64,000 bases of DNA from Adiantum capillus-veneris (GCA_014529385.2 CM043963.1:63540469-63604468), one strand, 5' to 3'. Positions 10,375 through 22,090 are shown, counted from the stretch's first letter. Numbers and translations are program-made. The notes: a model not told the origin generated them from the sequence alone.

Positions 10375-11678
10375 TGTTGCTAATTGGACTATTTTCTTAT
10401 TTTTAATGATTAATCTCTTTTTTTTAGGATATTTCATTATGTGCACTAAGAACTGTTAAAAGATTGTAGCTACACGAACTGCCATCAAGAACGGACAACT
10501 CTGATGTGTCATTTGATGGGTGACGGTAAACATCGCGTAGGAGTTTCCGTAAGTTCGGTGGAAAGGACCGGGTTACGAGTGCCCCTGATGCGTCACATGA
10601 TGGGTGACGGGTGCATCAGTAAGGGGGCATCCCGTAGACTAAGGAGGAAATCCGAACTGAGTAAGAAAATACGCGTAAGAACGCAAGCACAAGAATAAAG
10701 ATTGGGTTCAATGAAGCTTTTTACGAAAAGAAGGAACAGTCGCGGGATGACAAATGTTTTCCCACGAGGAGTCTATGTCTGCATTGCATCTGTGTCGTGT
10801 CCTGCACCCGGGGACGCCTGAAATGTGTCCGTGTAGCATTATTTTAACTAACTGAGTGAGTTTTTAAAGTTTGAACAGGTTCACACTTTATTTTATAAAG
10901 TGGCCGGCCACTTTAAAGTGACCAACCCTTTTATTAATAAAATAAAGCAAGCAAGGCCCTTATAAAAAAAACAGCGCTAAAACCAAGGCAAGGGGCTGAT
11001 TTGCGATCTCTCTCTCCTCTCTCTAAAAAGCGCCAAGCCCAACGATCTCTCTCTCTCCTCTCTCTAGGGCGCCAGGGCTCGGCTTTTCGGCTCTATTCCC
11101 GCCGGGTACCAGACCCTATAAAAGGGTAGCCAGCGTTTCAGTTTCACGAGCCGGAAGCAGCAGAAAAGCACTAGCGCTAGGATTCTGGAGCAGAGACTGG
11201 CGACGGAATTTGCAAGTGTTCGCGTGACGACTGAGTACGGAGGTCGACTCTCCGAGCAAGGAGCGACAGGTATAAGGTGTTGATACGCATTGAGAATTGT
11301 TGCTCTGCGTGGTTTGTTTTGCAAGAATCTCCCATCTTACGGGAAGGCCCTTCACGGGAAGTACGGCTTCACGCCTAAGTCCCTTACGGGAAAGTACAGC
11401 TTCGCGCCTAAGTCCCTTATGGAAAGTAACGGCCTTGTGTCCAAGCCCTTTACGAGAAAGCACGACCTTCAGGTCTAAGATTACAGACGGAGGGGTTTCC
11501 TCGGGTTCTCGTGCTTGTATAAGAATTCTCCTTGAATAAAAGAATACTCTTAACGGGGGGGGACCAGCCCATCTTCAAGTCCCCAATACTGTGTCGATCT
11601 TCTCCCTTCTCTCATGTTTTCAAAGAATTATAATTTTCAGATTTTCTAAGTGCTCGTGTACGCTCCCGTTTTGTGACA
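10375..11678 (+). repeat. 5' LTR of chromovirus
   Basis: 1304 bp, from TGTTGCTAATTGG to TTTTGTGACA. It contains a TATA box CTATAAAAGG (TATAAAAG at 11117-11124), a polyadenylation signal AATAAA at 11535-11540, and a run of about 33-base repeats (11330-11475) built on AAGTCCCTTACGGGAAAGTA. Two similar words, CTGATGTGTCATTTGATGGG (10501) and CTGATGCGTCACATGATGGG (10586), lie in U3. Frames inside it are not genes. Confidence 0.95.
11117..11124 (+). promoter_or_regulatory. LTR TATA box
   Basis: TATAAAAG in a GC-rich setting, repeated at 17177-17184 in the other LTR. It is placed about 420 bases before the AATAAA, as expected for U3/R. Confidence 0.75.
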
Positions 11679-11679
11679 G

Positions 11680-11691
11680 TGGTATCAGAGC
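11680..11691 (+). other. Primer binding site (initiator Met tRNA type)
   Basis: TGGTATCAGAGC one base after the LTR terminal CA. Confidence 0.95.
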
Positions 11692-11748
11692 TCGGACTCC
11701 TCTGTTTCTCTGAAAAGAAGGACGATTCCGGGAAGAACGGGAAGAACC

Positions 11749-13179
11749 ATGTCTAGCCAAGGGAGAAGCGTTGAAGAGGAGCTTCAACAAGTGCAAGCTC
11801 AGCTTGCGGAGCTGCAACAAATCTTACTGTTGCCAGACGTCCAAAAGCTTTTGGGCGGAATGAAGAAAACGAATGGAACTGATGCAGCCAAGCATCCAGA
11901 CAACACTGTTGGCGTGAGACCACAAGAGGCAAGAGAAGAAGAACGTGCCGAGGTGCACAAAGGATCTTCGGATCGGAATGAACGGCCTACTTCAAGGAAA
12001 GGCCAGGAAAAAGCGCTCTCTTTGCTAGACGAGAGCAAGGACATCTCTATCTCATCTCCATCTTACTCTCTTGATTATACTTCTACTTCTCGATCATCTC
12101 GTCAGGAGAAGGAAGCCGCTACTACTACTACCCTACATCAGCCTAAAGATAAGCCTCGATTCAAAAAGCATGGTCGCAAGTCTCAACATCGCATGAGAGT
12201 CTTCAAATCAGGCGACAAGGACATCAAGTTCGAAACCTACAACGGACGGAGAGACACCTCCAAAGCACTGTCCTTCATCAAACAGTTTGAAGTCGCCTTT
12301 ACCAACGGGCACTTCACAGAAAAATCCAAATTACACCATGTGGGGATGCATCTCAAGGAAACGTCAAGTAATTGGTGGTTAGCCAAGATTCTGAAAGGTT
12401 CTCACGCCAGAACTTGGGAGAGCTTCAAATCTGAATTTTATGAACAATTTCTTCCGCCTGACTTCGAGCAAGACATACGGAAGGAATGGGACTGGCTTGC
12501 CCAGAAGGAACATGAAAGAGTAACGACTTATGTGGACAAGTATTGGTCGGTTCTTCTGAAGGTCACTCCCTTCATGAAGATTGCCGACGAGGAAAAGAAA
12601 AGAAACTTCGAAGCGGGTCTCCAACCGCAACTTCGAAAGAGTATGAAGGTGTATCCGCATGATACTCTTCAAAGGATGATGGAGTCAGCAATCATTGCTG
12701 AGGATTTGCACTCAACTGGGACGCCCAGAAAGATGGAGCATAGCACTTACCGTGCAAGACAAAGAGGGGTCTACGATGACCATGGGGGCCAAGGAAGAAA
12801 ACGTCCTCCATCTAGAGACGATGATCATTCTAAGAAGCCAGAGGGCACTGGCAAGCGAACTAAGTATCTTTCTCCTACTCAACTTCAAACTTTCAGAGAG
12901 GAAGAAAGATGCTTCTATTGTGGCGAGAAAGGACATATGAAACCGGACTGCCCGCTAAAGCAGCAACGGCAAGAGCAAGCCTCTATGAGGCAAGAGAAAG
13001 CAAGGAAGGAACCCGCACCACCAAGCTCGAACTCAATTCCAGATATTCAAGGAAACACAGAAACGGAGAAAGGGAAGCGCCAACTTCTGAAGGGCTGGGG
13101 GTCTTTGAATAACCAGCGAGTATTGATTCTTTATGATCCAGGATCCACAGATAACTTCATCTCCCTGGATATTGCATAA
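11749..13179 (+). pseudogene. gag: Chromovirus gag and start of protease
   Basis: 476 codons, starting MSSQGRSVEEELQQVQAQLA after the PBS. Residues 1-40 form a short coiled coil, 60-160 are charged and disordered, and about 160-320 hold the Retrotrans_gag capsid core (WWLAKIL, TWESFKSEFYEQFLP). A CX2CX4HX4C zinc knuckle, CFYCGEKGHMKPDC, begins at residue 388. The frame then enters the aspartic protease (LILYDPGSTDNFI); the usual DSG triplet reads DPG here. It stops at TAA 13177-13179 inside the protease, and the same frame continues after it, so this is a nonsense change (probably CAA to TAA) and not a natural end. Gag itself is intact and could still form particles. Confidence 0.9.
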
Positions 13180-13725
13180 CGTTTGTGCCTTACACCGGCT
13201 CAGCTTGGCACACCGGTTACATCCGGATCGGCATTCGAGGGGTTGACAACCAATGCAACTCCCGTGCAAGGACAGCTCAATCTTCGGATTGGCGAGTACA
13301 AGGACCGCGAATCATTTTTGATGGCACCCATCGAGGGATGTGATATCATCTTGGGTATGCCATGGCACTTCCACATGACACCTATTCCCGATTATGTGGA
13401 AAAGACCCTCACTTTTGATCATGGGGGTAAGAAAATAAAGATTCAAGATGATGCAAGAGATTGGCAGTTCCCAATTGTAAGCCATATCTCCATTAAGAAA
13501 GAAATGAAGAAGTGTGTTTCTGCTTACTTGATTTTTGCACGTGAAAAGGATAAAACTAGTAGGGACTCTCTCTCTAGTCTGGAAATTAAGCGTCTTCAAT
13601 TTATTGAAAAGTACAAGGATTGTTTCACGGAAACACTTCCTGACGAACTCCCTCTGGTACGCCCGGAAGATCACCGCATAGATCTCATACCGGGTAGCTC
13701 GCCTCCCAATCAACCCCCTTATCGG
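13180..13725 (+). pseudogene. Protease C-terminal part and linker to reverse transcriptase
   Basis: This continues in the gag frame after the TAA. It contains the protease end (FLMAPIEGCDIILGMPW, the ILG motif) and the linker typical of chromoviruses (YKDCFTETLPDELP, then HRIDLIPGSSPPNQPPYRV). The frame is lost at about 13725, where the following reverse transcriptase is in another frame. A short frame runs on to 13923 but is meaningless beyond 13730. Confidence 0.85.
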
Positions 13726-15268
13726 GTGAGTTGCTCAGCAAGAGGAAATTTTGAAGCAAGTCAACAAGCTTCTAGAGAAAGGGTTAGTACGGCCCAGTGC
13801 TTCACCCTACTGCTCTCCAGTTCTACTGGTGAAGAAGAAAGATGGCACGTTTCGAATGTGCATAGACTATCGGTCTTTAAACAAGATCACAATCAAGAAT
13901 CGCTTTCCGATCCCTCGGATTGATGATATACTTGATAAGTTGCAGGGTGCAAGTGTCTTTAGTCGCATAGCCTTAAAGAGTGGGTATCATCAGATACGGA
14001 TCTCCCCTGAGGACGTCCATAAGACTGCTTTCAGCATAACCTTTGGACTATATGAATTTTTGGTAATGCCTTTCGGCTTGACCAATGCTCCTGCGACGTT
14101 CAATTGCATGATGGACCGCATTTTCAGCCCGTATCGAGCTTTTACGAGAGTATTCTTTGACAACATACTCATCTTCTCTAAGTCAAAAGAGGAACATTGG
14201 AAGCACTTCGACTTAGTGTTTCAAGACTTGCGAAAGCATGAGTTGCATGTGAATGCAAAGAAGAGCGAGTTCTTTCTCTCTGAGATACACTATCTCGGCC
14301 ATATAGTCTCTCACAATAAAGTGAGTATGGATCCTGCCAAGATCCGAGTGGTAGAAGATTGGCCTATTCCCACTACGGTACATGATGTACGTAGCTTTCT
14401 GGGATTATGTTCATATTATCGAAGGTTTGTCCGAGGATTTGCTCATGTAGCAGGACCACTTCATGATTTGACAAAGAAGAAGATTCCTTTCAGATGGGGA
14501 TCGAGACAACAAGGAGCTTTTGATCAGCTCAAGTACTTGCTAAGCCATGGACCTATTTTGATAGTGCCTGACTTAAGGAAACCATTTGAGGTTCACTGCG
14601 ATGCTTCAGGCGATTGCATCGGGGCAGTGTTAAACCAAGAAGGCCATGCAATGACATACGAAAGCAGACGGCTTAAGGATGCAGAGTTGCATGCATCAAT
14701 CTACGAAAAGGAACTCTCGGCTATGATTCACGCCTTATCCAACTGGAAGCACTATCTTCTAGGAGCGGATTTTGTGATCAAGACTGATCACCAGAGTTTG
14801 CGGTATTTTCTCAGGCAAAGGAAACTATCTGAGAAGCAGATGAGGTGGGCAAACTTTTTGTCTATGTTTCACTTCCAGATCCTTCACACGGCTGGGAGTA
14901 AGAATGTAGTCGCAGACGCATTGTCTAGGCGGCCAAGGGTGAACGCTATCACTTCGGTGTATCACCAAGAATTAGAAGCACTACCGGATTTGTATCCGAA
15001 TTATCCAAACTTCTCCACCATTTGGGGAAAGCTACATCGTGGAGAGAATGAGTTTCCCTATTCCATTCGGGACGGTTATCTCTACCACCATCAGGCCATA
15101 TGTGTGGCGGAACCATTAAGAAAGAAGATCATGGATGAAGCACACGCTTCGCCTTATGCGGGTCATCGGGGTATTCTCCCTACAACCTTAGCAATGAAAA
15201 GCTATTTCTTTTGGCCTAGCCTTAAAGCAGACATTGATAAGTATGTCAGGGAATGCTTGGTTTGCTAA
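13726..15268 (+). pseudogene. Reverse transcriptase, RNase H and integrase zinc finger
   Basis: 505 codons from the first ATG at 13751. The RT palm includes SPVLLVKKKDGTFRMCIDYR and MPFGLTNAPATF. Two metal-binding aspartates are changed: the usual D in FS.IDLKSGYH is Ala (codon 13970-13972, GCC), and the DD pair reads FFDN (codons 14159-14164). The RNase H residues D, E, D, D look kept (HCDASGD, YEKELSA, KTDHQS, VADALS). The integrase HHCC finger follows (HASPYAGHRG ... CLVC) and is ended by TAA at 15266-15268. RT activity is very unlikely, so this copy could only move if helped by another. Confidence 0.93.
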
Positions 15269-15568
15269 AAAGTGAAGTATGATCAGCATAAGACGCCTGG
15301 GTTGCTACAACCTTTGCCTGTGCCTAATGAACCTTGGGAAAGTATTGCCATGGACTTCATCATGGACCTCCCTAGAACTCAGATTGGAAATGACGCAATC
15401 TGGACCATTGTGGACAGGTTTAGCAAGCAAGCACACTTTATACCAGTCAAGAAAACGATAAAAGCAGATCATATGGCTAGGGTCTTTCTAGCACAGATCT
15501 TTAAGCATCACGGAATGCGTAAGTCTATTGTGAGCGATCGAGATCCTCGCATGACAGGAAATTTTTGG
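15269..15568 (+). pseudogene. Integrase catalytic core, first part
   Basis: Same frame as the RT, resuming after the TAA. It contains the first catalytic Asp (WESIAMDFIMDLP) and the second (VSDRDPRMTGNFW). At about 15570 a frameshift leads to the next piece; this frame ends uselessly at 15598. Confidence 0.9.
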
Positions 15569-16422
15569 CGTGCCTTGATAATCTTGGTACAACGCTGAAT
15601 TTTTCATCTGCCTACCATCCTCAAATGGACGGGCAAAGTGAGGTAGCCAATTCCACAGTATTGGATATGTTAAAAGCTTATGTGTCAAACCGGCAATCTG
15701 ACTGGGAGAAATATTTGCCTCTTGTCGAGTATGCGTATAACAATACCATACACTCATCGACGGGGAAAGCACCTTTTGAGATTCTCTATGGTAAGCCTTT
15801 TCTTCCACCGATCCTTTTAACTAAGGATAAGATCTTTGCAGCGGATGAATTTGTCCAGGACTTGGACATAGCCTACAGGCAAGTTAGGAGAACTATTCTA
15901 CGCTCTCAAGAAAAGCATAAGAAAGCTGCAGACAAGCACAGAAGGAATCTAGACTTAACAGTCGGACAGTTAATCTTACTCAAGTTTGAGAAGGCAAGAC
16001 TTAAGAAACAAGCGTCTCATAAGGGGAAAGTGGTAAAACTTTCTACCCGTTATTATGGGCCGTTTAAGATCACTGAGCGAGTAAATGATGTCACTTTCCG
16101 ATTAGAGCTACCGCCTAATTGGAAGATCCATAATGCTTTCCATGTCAGTTTACTCCGGCCGTATGTGGGACCGCCTCCGAGCCAGCCTAGCCCTGAGGAA
16201 CCTCTTGAGGTTGAGGAAACAGAAGAAATACTCCAACCGGAGCAAATAGTAAGTCATCAGGAGCGGTCTCTCAAATCCGGAAAGATAACACGGAAGTATT
16301 TGGTTAAGTTTAAGAACTATTCAAATCTAGATGCTCAGTGGATGACACAGGAGGAATTAGCAGCTTATCCCGAGATACTAGAGGTATATGTCCCAGCACT
16401 ACAGTTGAGGTCAACTGTTTAG
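15569..16422 (+). pseudogene. Integrase second part, GPY/F module and chromodomain
   Basis: Holds the third catalytic residue in the DGQSEVAN motif, the YNNTIHSSTGKAPFEILYG stretch, a basic linker, YYGPFKITERVNDVTF (GPY/F module), and HNAFHVSLLRPYV. The C-terminal chromodomain covers about residues 225-275 (SGKITRKYLVKFKNYSNLD, then QWM), which in chromoviruses guides insertion into marked chromatin. It ends at TAG 16420, just before the PPT. The first ATG of the frame at 15565 is not a natural start. Confidence 0.93.
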
Positions 16423-16434
16423 AAGCCAGAGGGA
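16421..16434 (+). other. Polypurine tract
   Basis: AGAAGCCAGAGGGA lies immediately before the TG of the 3' LTR. It overlaps the integrase stop codon. Confidence 0.75.
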
Positions 16435-17765
16435 TGTTGCTAATTGGACTATTTTCTTATTTTTAATGATTAATCTCTTTTTTTTAGGATATTTTATTAT
16501 GTGCACTAAGAACTGTTAAAAGATTGTAGCTACAAGAACTGCCATCAAGAACGGACAACTCTGATGTGTCATTTGATGGGTGACGGTAAACATCGCGAAG
16601 GAGTTCCGTAAGTTCGGTGGAAAGGGCCGGGTTACGAGTGCCCCTGATGCGTCACATGATGGGTGACGGGTGCATCAGTAAGGGGGCATCCCGTAGGCTA
16701 AGGAGGAAATCCGAACTGAGTAAGAAAATACGCGTAAGAATGCAAGCACAAGAATAAAGATGGGTTCAATGAAGCTTTTTACGAAAAGCAGGAACAGTCG
16801 CGAGAGGACAGATGTTTTCCCGCGAGGAGTTTGTGTCTGCATTGCATCTGTGTCATGTCCTGCACCCGGGGACGCCCGGAATGTGTCCGTGTAGCATTAT
16901 TTTAACTAACTGAGTGAGTATTAAAGTTTGAACAAGTTCACACTTTATTTTATAAAGTGGCCGGTCACTTTAAAGTGACCAGCCCTTTTATTAATAAAAT
17001 AAAGCAAGCAAGGCCCTTATAAAAAAAACCAACGCTAAAACCAAGGCAGGGGGCTGATTTGCGATCTCTCTCTCCCCTCTCTCTAAAAAGTGCCAAGCCC
17101 AGCGATCTCTCTCTCTCCTCTCTCTAGGGCACCAGGGCTCCGCTTTTCGGCTCTATTCCCGCCGGGTGCCAAACCCTATAAAAGGGTAGCCAGCGTTTCA
17201 GTTTCAAGAGCCGGAAGCAACAGAAAAGCACTAGCGCTAGGATTCTGGAGCAGAGACTGGCGACGGAATTTGCAAGTGTTCGCGTGACGACTCAGTACGA
17301 AGGTCGACTCTCCGAGCAAGGAGCGACGGGTATAAGGTGTTGATACGCATTGAGAATTGTTGCTATGTGTGGTTTGTTTTGCAGGAATCTCCCGTCTTAC
17401 GGGAAGGCCCTTCATGGGAAGTACGGCTTCACGCCTAAGTCCCTTACGGGAAAGTACGGCTTCGCGCCTAAGTCCCTTACAGGAAGGAACAGCCTTGTGC
17501 CCAAGCCCTTTACGGGAAAGCACGACCTTCGGGTCTAAGATTACAGAACGAAGGGGTTTCCTCGGGTTCTCGTGCTTGTATAAGAATTCTCCCTGAATAA
17601 AAGAATACTCTTAACGGGGGGGAACAGCCCATCTTTTGGTCCCCAATACTGTGTCGATCTTCTCCCTTCTCTCATGTTTTCAAAGAATTATAATTTTCAG
17701 ATTTTCTAAGTGCTCGTGTCTTTTCAGATTTTCTAAGTGCTCGTGTACGCTCCCGTTTTGTGACA
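16435..17765 (+). repeat. 3' LTR of chromovirus, with 27-bp internal duplication
   Basis: 1331 bp, aligned end to end with the 5' LTR. The extra 27 bases come from a tandem duplication of the word TTTTCAGATTTTCTAAGTGC plus seven bases (17695-17750), which is single in the 5' LTR. TATA box at 17177-17184. Confidence 0.95.
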
Positions 17766-17770
17766 ATAGA
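17766..17770. other. Target site duplication ATAGA, right copy
   Basis: Identical to 10370-10374, directly after the terminal CA. Confidence 0.9.
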
Positions 17771-19112
17771 TCTAGCAGTTCTGGGGCCTCAGGTGCGCCC
17801 AAATTTGGGCCAGTGCACCTCAGGGAGACCCTAGCAGAAAATACCCTGAAGCCCTAGTGATTGGGAAATCGAGTCTTTAATGAAGGGGTAGATAGTAGCC
17901 TCAAATTTCAGGCTCAGAAAATTACGCGTGCTAGTGCAAGCACAGGAATGAGATGGGGTCCTTAGAATAATAACCCTAAGGCCTGAATTATTTTACGACC
18001 TTAGGATAAGTTAGTTAAAGTATTTTTAAATTGTTTATGCTGGACCAAATGGCCGGACAAGTGCGAACAGGTAATGCCAGAGCAATGCTGGTACGGCATT
18101 GCGCTAGGGTGCAGGTAACAGTTTCATTGGATTGCATCTATGTGTGCAGTTGTGGTTCAATTTGCACATTTCATTAATAGTTTGTGAGCTTTTAAAAGTG
18201 AAAGTTGAAGGGTTTTTAAGTATTAAGTAAGTGTGCCAAGTGCCACACTTACCAATGCAAACTAACTCTCTCTCACTCTCACTCTCACCCTATCTCTCTT
18301 TCTAGCGCCCCCTTCCCCTGATGGCTATTTAGGAGCCCGCCCTCCCCCATTTTCAGTGTTGGCAATGCTCCTACCCCCCCCCCCCCTATTGTGAGTATGC
18401 TCTACGCATTGGAGCCCTCCATGGAAGCTTGAGAGCAACCCCTTGCGACATATGTGGTGGCCTCGTGCTCCCATTGTCTAGAACAAGGGTTCTCATAACC
18501 ATAGCCAGCTTTTGGTGAAGTTTCATCGCGAGAAGTTGCAGCAGGCACTCTCTTCGTAGAGAGTGGTGGCTGTAAATTCTCTGTTTTCAGCCATTAATTA
18601 CCTCCTTTAGGGTGAATTTCAGCAAAATACATATAGAATCTAGTTCTTCTCTACCTACACTACGCGTACACCAAGTTTCGTGCAATTCCATCGCGGAAAA
18701 GGTCTCTACTTCGGCTTTGGAAGGTGCTCAGGTAACATTTTCGGGTTATGTGCAGAAAATTGCAGCAAGCATGTGTGCGTGCATTTTGCATGTTTCTCCC
18801 TTGTGTTTGTTGCAGGAATGATTATGCATAAAGGGACTCAGTTAGCGGAAGGTAGACTCTCATTTTCGAGAGCTTCCCCGTTGAGTTTTGTGGAAGAGAC
18901 CCTCGTTTTCGAGAGCTTCCCAAAATCTCATAGTAGAGGGAAAATCCTCTCAGTATTCAGAGAGTAGCTTTCGCACTCTCTCAGTCAGAATCAAAAAAGA
19001 AAGAATAGAGGACGGGCTATTGCCCCATTCTGGTGCTTGTAAAGATTCTCCCTTAGTAATAAAGATAATCTCTTTATGGGGGGGACCAGCCCATCTTTTG
19101 GTCCCCAATGAA

Positions 19113-19188
<76 letters not shown>

Positions 19189-19236
19189 TTTGAAGTACAA
19201 TTAAAAGTCAGTTTACGCTTCTGTATTTTTGTGACA
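17771..19236 (+). repeat. Old LTR related to the chromovirus LTR
   Basis: It shares landmarks in order with the 10375 LTR: AAAATTACGCGTGCTAGTGCAAGCAC, the AATAAAGATAATCTCTTT signal region, GGGGGGACCAGCCCATCTTTTGGTCCCCAAT, and the end TTTTTGTGACA at 19236. It is much more diverged, and carries a long CT tract before its end. No clear PBS follows. Confidence 0.6.
19114..19185 (+). repeat. (CT)n microsatellite, about 72 bp
   Basis: Pure CT run inside the U5 side of the old LTR. Confidence 0.98.
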
Positions 19237-20650
19237 GATACTGTCACCAGCGTGTGACTACTATCTATCCTTTTTGTTGATTTCTTTCTTATTATCTATT
19301 TACTTTCACTTTTTGGAAACACCCCTCGGGAAATCTAACTGCCCTGCATTGCATAGCTAGTGTGGAACTGTTCAGAGGGAGTCCAGGCCTGAGGGCAAGA
19401 GAGCACTAAAGTTGGACAAGGACTATGGTTAGCCAAGTGGGGTCATTGACTAGCCAAAGTGGAATCCTTTGCTACAGAGGCTACATTTCAGTTCTGGATG
19501 TGGCCGCAGTGTACAAAGAGGGTCGGATGACCTAGAAAGATACAATGGCAGCATCTCCTAAAATTTAGGGAACTGCTATTTTGGGACCTGAAAATGTGTT
19601 GGCGTCATTACCTCCGGAATGACAAAGGGAACATTTTCTTACTCTGCAGTGAAGTCAACTGGGCAACCGGTTGGGATATTTTTAGGCGGCAACCCCGAAA
19701 CGGGAAAATGCTTATAAATGTGCCAAGTGGCACCTTTTGGTGCACTTGCCTCATGCAACAAGAAGTGGCGCTGAATTTAGGAGGGGGAGAGCCTCATTTT
19801 CAGTTTTTGTCACAGGTTAAGAGCTATGGAGTGCTTGCTTTCCCTCTTATGCACAGTGCGGTGCCAGGAGTGATGCCCTGCACGCTACGCACTGCCCTCT
19901 CTCTCCCCTTTGGCAGTATGTTATGCCCCTCTAGTGGGCTCTTCATTTGACCAATGTACAGTTGTGTGGGTTCATGCACGATTGCCGAGGCAAGAGCCTC
20001 TTGTACAGGTACTGGATTAGCTAGCGGCTAATCCCCCCACAGGTACAGGTGAATTCGGAGAGGTTTCACGCCAGAAATCTCGTCCGATTCAAAGGGCAAG
20101 TAGCCCTACAAGTGCGGGAGCTCGAGGACTTGCTACGGATGCGACCGGCACGCGAAACGGAGCCCGAAACAGTGAATTACAGCCTGCTGTGTATTTTTGT
20201 AGGTTTAGGGTTTTGGCCCTAAACGGACCCTAATACCCCCAGGAGGTTCGAGGACGCAAGGGGACCGCTGTACAGGTGATCTGGCGCATTTTCAGGGCTG
20301 AAAACAGAGAATTCAGCGTGCTGCAGATTCTCGCCAGGTTTTGCAAAGTGCCCGTATGCGTCGGGAAAGTCGACCAATGCGTGGGAATACTGACCGTGAA
20401 GGGTTCTAGTACAATTATGCTGCCGAAATCGGGCTGGAACAGTGGAAATTCAGCCGAGTTTGTGCAGGGCAGCTTGTAGGGAACCACAACGTTTATTCCC
20501 TCTTTTGAACAATAAAGAAATACCGAAAGCGGCGCCTAAGTTAGGGGCCAATCTGGTGTCTGTCTACTCATACAGGTGCAATCTAGCAGCCTGTATTCCT
20601 CTCCCCTTTGTTGTGTCTTGAAAGTATAGGTAAAATAGACGACTAATAAT
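19237..20650. other. Degraded LTR or leader sequence, no gene
   Basis: Includes a second AATAAAGAAATACC signal followed by GGGGCCAATCTGG and CAGGTG words (about 20510-20590), similar to R-U5 of neighbouring LTRs. The open frame 19594-19950 has no domain and unlikely composition. I see no coding region. Confidence 0.4.
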
Positions 20651-20652
20651 GG

Positions 20653-21320
20653 GTGAAAGCTAAATCAAGGTTTAAAGTAAAGTCTACCGCCCTTTTTGGA
20701 TTGAACAGGCCGGTTACAGATACCACCTTGAAGAGTGTTGAGCGTTACTTTTACTTGCCGAGGCTCAAAAAAAAAAAGGATGCGGACGAGTTTGTTCGCA
20801 TTTGCCAAGAGGTCAAGTTTGACAGGCATAAGGCATCAGTAGCCTTTACCGTATCCTCCCGTCCCTGGGAAAGCATTGCCATGGATTTTATTTTTTATCT
20901 TCCCAAAACTCAAAGTGGGCATGATGACATTTGGATAGTCATTAATAGATTCAGTAAATAGGCTCACTTCATTCCGGTAAAGAAGACGATTAAGAACGAT
21001 CATTTGACAAAACTGTTTGTCTCACAGATTTTCCGATTACATGGCATGCCTGAGTCTATTCTTTCGGACAGAAATCCCCGGTTTACTAGTTTGTTTTGGA
21101 GGACAATCTGGGAGAACATTGGCACACGATTCCAGTTCTCGTCATCATTCCACCCGTAGACAGATGGGCAATTTGAGATAGCCAATTCAGTGGTTTTGGA
21201 TTTGTTGAAGTCTTATATTTCGGATCAAAAGACTTAATGCGAAATGTATTTGCCCTTGGTGGAGTTTGCCTACAATAACACACGGGGAAGGCGCCATTTG
21301 AAGTAACCCAGGCTGCTAAG
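20653..21320 (+). pseudogene. Chromovirus integrase relic
   Basis: Translation gives RPWESIAMDFIFYLPKTQSG, DIWIVINRFSK, a stop, AHFIPVKKTIKNDHLTKLF, SILSDRNPRFTSLFW, a stop inside the GQ(S/F)E region, and LVEFAYNNT. All three catalytic positions can be recognised. It is clearly a relative of the integrase at 15300-15800 but has at least three stops. The chromodomain does not follow here. The sequence breaks up near 21320. Confidence 0.85.
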
Positions 21321-21389
21321 AAGGTTCCTCAATTTCTAAGCACCAAAGACAAGATTCTATTTTGAAGCAAATTTTTAAAAAAAAACTCT

Positions 21390-22090
21390 AAAAGGCATGG
21401 AAGGCCATCTAGCAGTGTCACGGGAACGGGCACCACGTGCCAACGGAAAAGAACAACTTTAAGCACTTCAAATAACAACGGAACTGAAAGAGACGCACGA
21501 CACACGAGACGGGAGTGGCAGAGTCCCCCCCCCCCCCAAGAGAGCATTGGTCCCAAACATTGGCGCCCCTTTCCGTATTTTTTTAAATTACTTGAACTCA
21601 TCACATCGCCGGTACTCTTATCTTCTGCACCTCAAGGGGAGCATGCCAAATAATGAGCCCTTGGCTCATATCTAAAGGCCCTTGGCCTATGAAAAGCAAT
21701 CTACATGAAAAGCTATAAACTCAAGCGGTTGGCCAAAAGCTGTCACCGTGTTTTGAGGAAATCCGTACAGCTGCGACGTGGCACTGTCCACGTGAATTGC
21801 GGGATTGTCCGTACACTCTGCCACATCAGTATGTCAGAGCGTTTTGCAAGAGTTCCGTACAACAACCACGTCATCATCTTCTAGGCTTGCTTGTGTTGGC
21901 CCCGCTTTAATTCTAGTGCCTTTAGGTTAATTGGCCCCATTGAACGGGATCACATAAGTTGGTAGGACTTCTTCTTCTTCTGTTGCTGCTTCGTCTTAGG
22001 ATTTAGGCCCCTCGGCCAGGATCTACAAGTCGGCTTTGATCTTCAGTGGCTTGATACGTCAGCAGTTTGTGACAAGCAGTTCACAAGAGG
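21390..22090. other. LTR-like debris, no gene
   Basis: Contains a 13-base C run (21525-21537) next to a TTGGTCCCAAACATTGGCGCC segment that resembles an inverted LTR end. Further on, CGTACACTCTGCCACATCAG words recur near 28040. No coding region. Confidence 0.35.

Larger units (their letters stand above)
10375..17765 (+). mobile_element. Complete Ty3/gypsy chromovirus, 7.4 kb
   Basis: The element has matching LTRs, a PBS one base after the 5' LTR, a PPT at the 3' LTR, the order gag-protease-reverse transcriptase-RNase H-integrase-chromodomain, and a perfect ATAGA target duplication. The LTRs differ by only a few percent by eye, so the insertion is fairly recent. It is nevertheless dead: two in-frame TAA codons, two frameshifts and altered RT catalytic residues are seen. 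No other element has inserted into it. Confidence 0.95.

Noticed and set aside
11064..11539. Open frames inside the chromovirus LTRs (and 17090-17857)
   Set aside because: They lie in U3/R/U5, overlap each other on both strands and come from the 33-base repeats; the same frames occur in both LTRs only because the LTRs are copies.
19594..19950. 118-codon open frame
   Set aside because: Lies between LTR-like blocks, has no domain, and the DNA repeats words such as GTGCCAAGTGGCAC that look non-coding.
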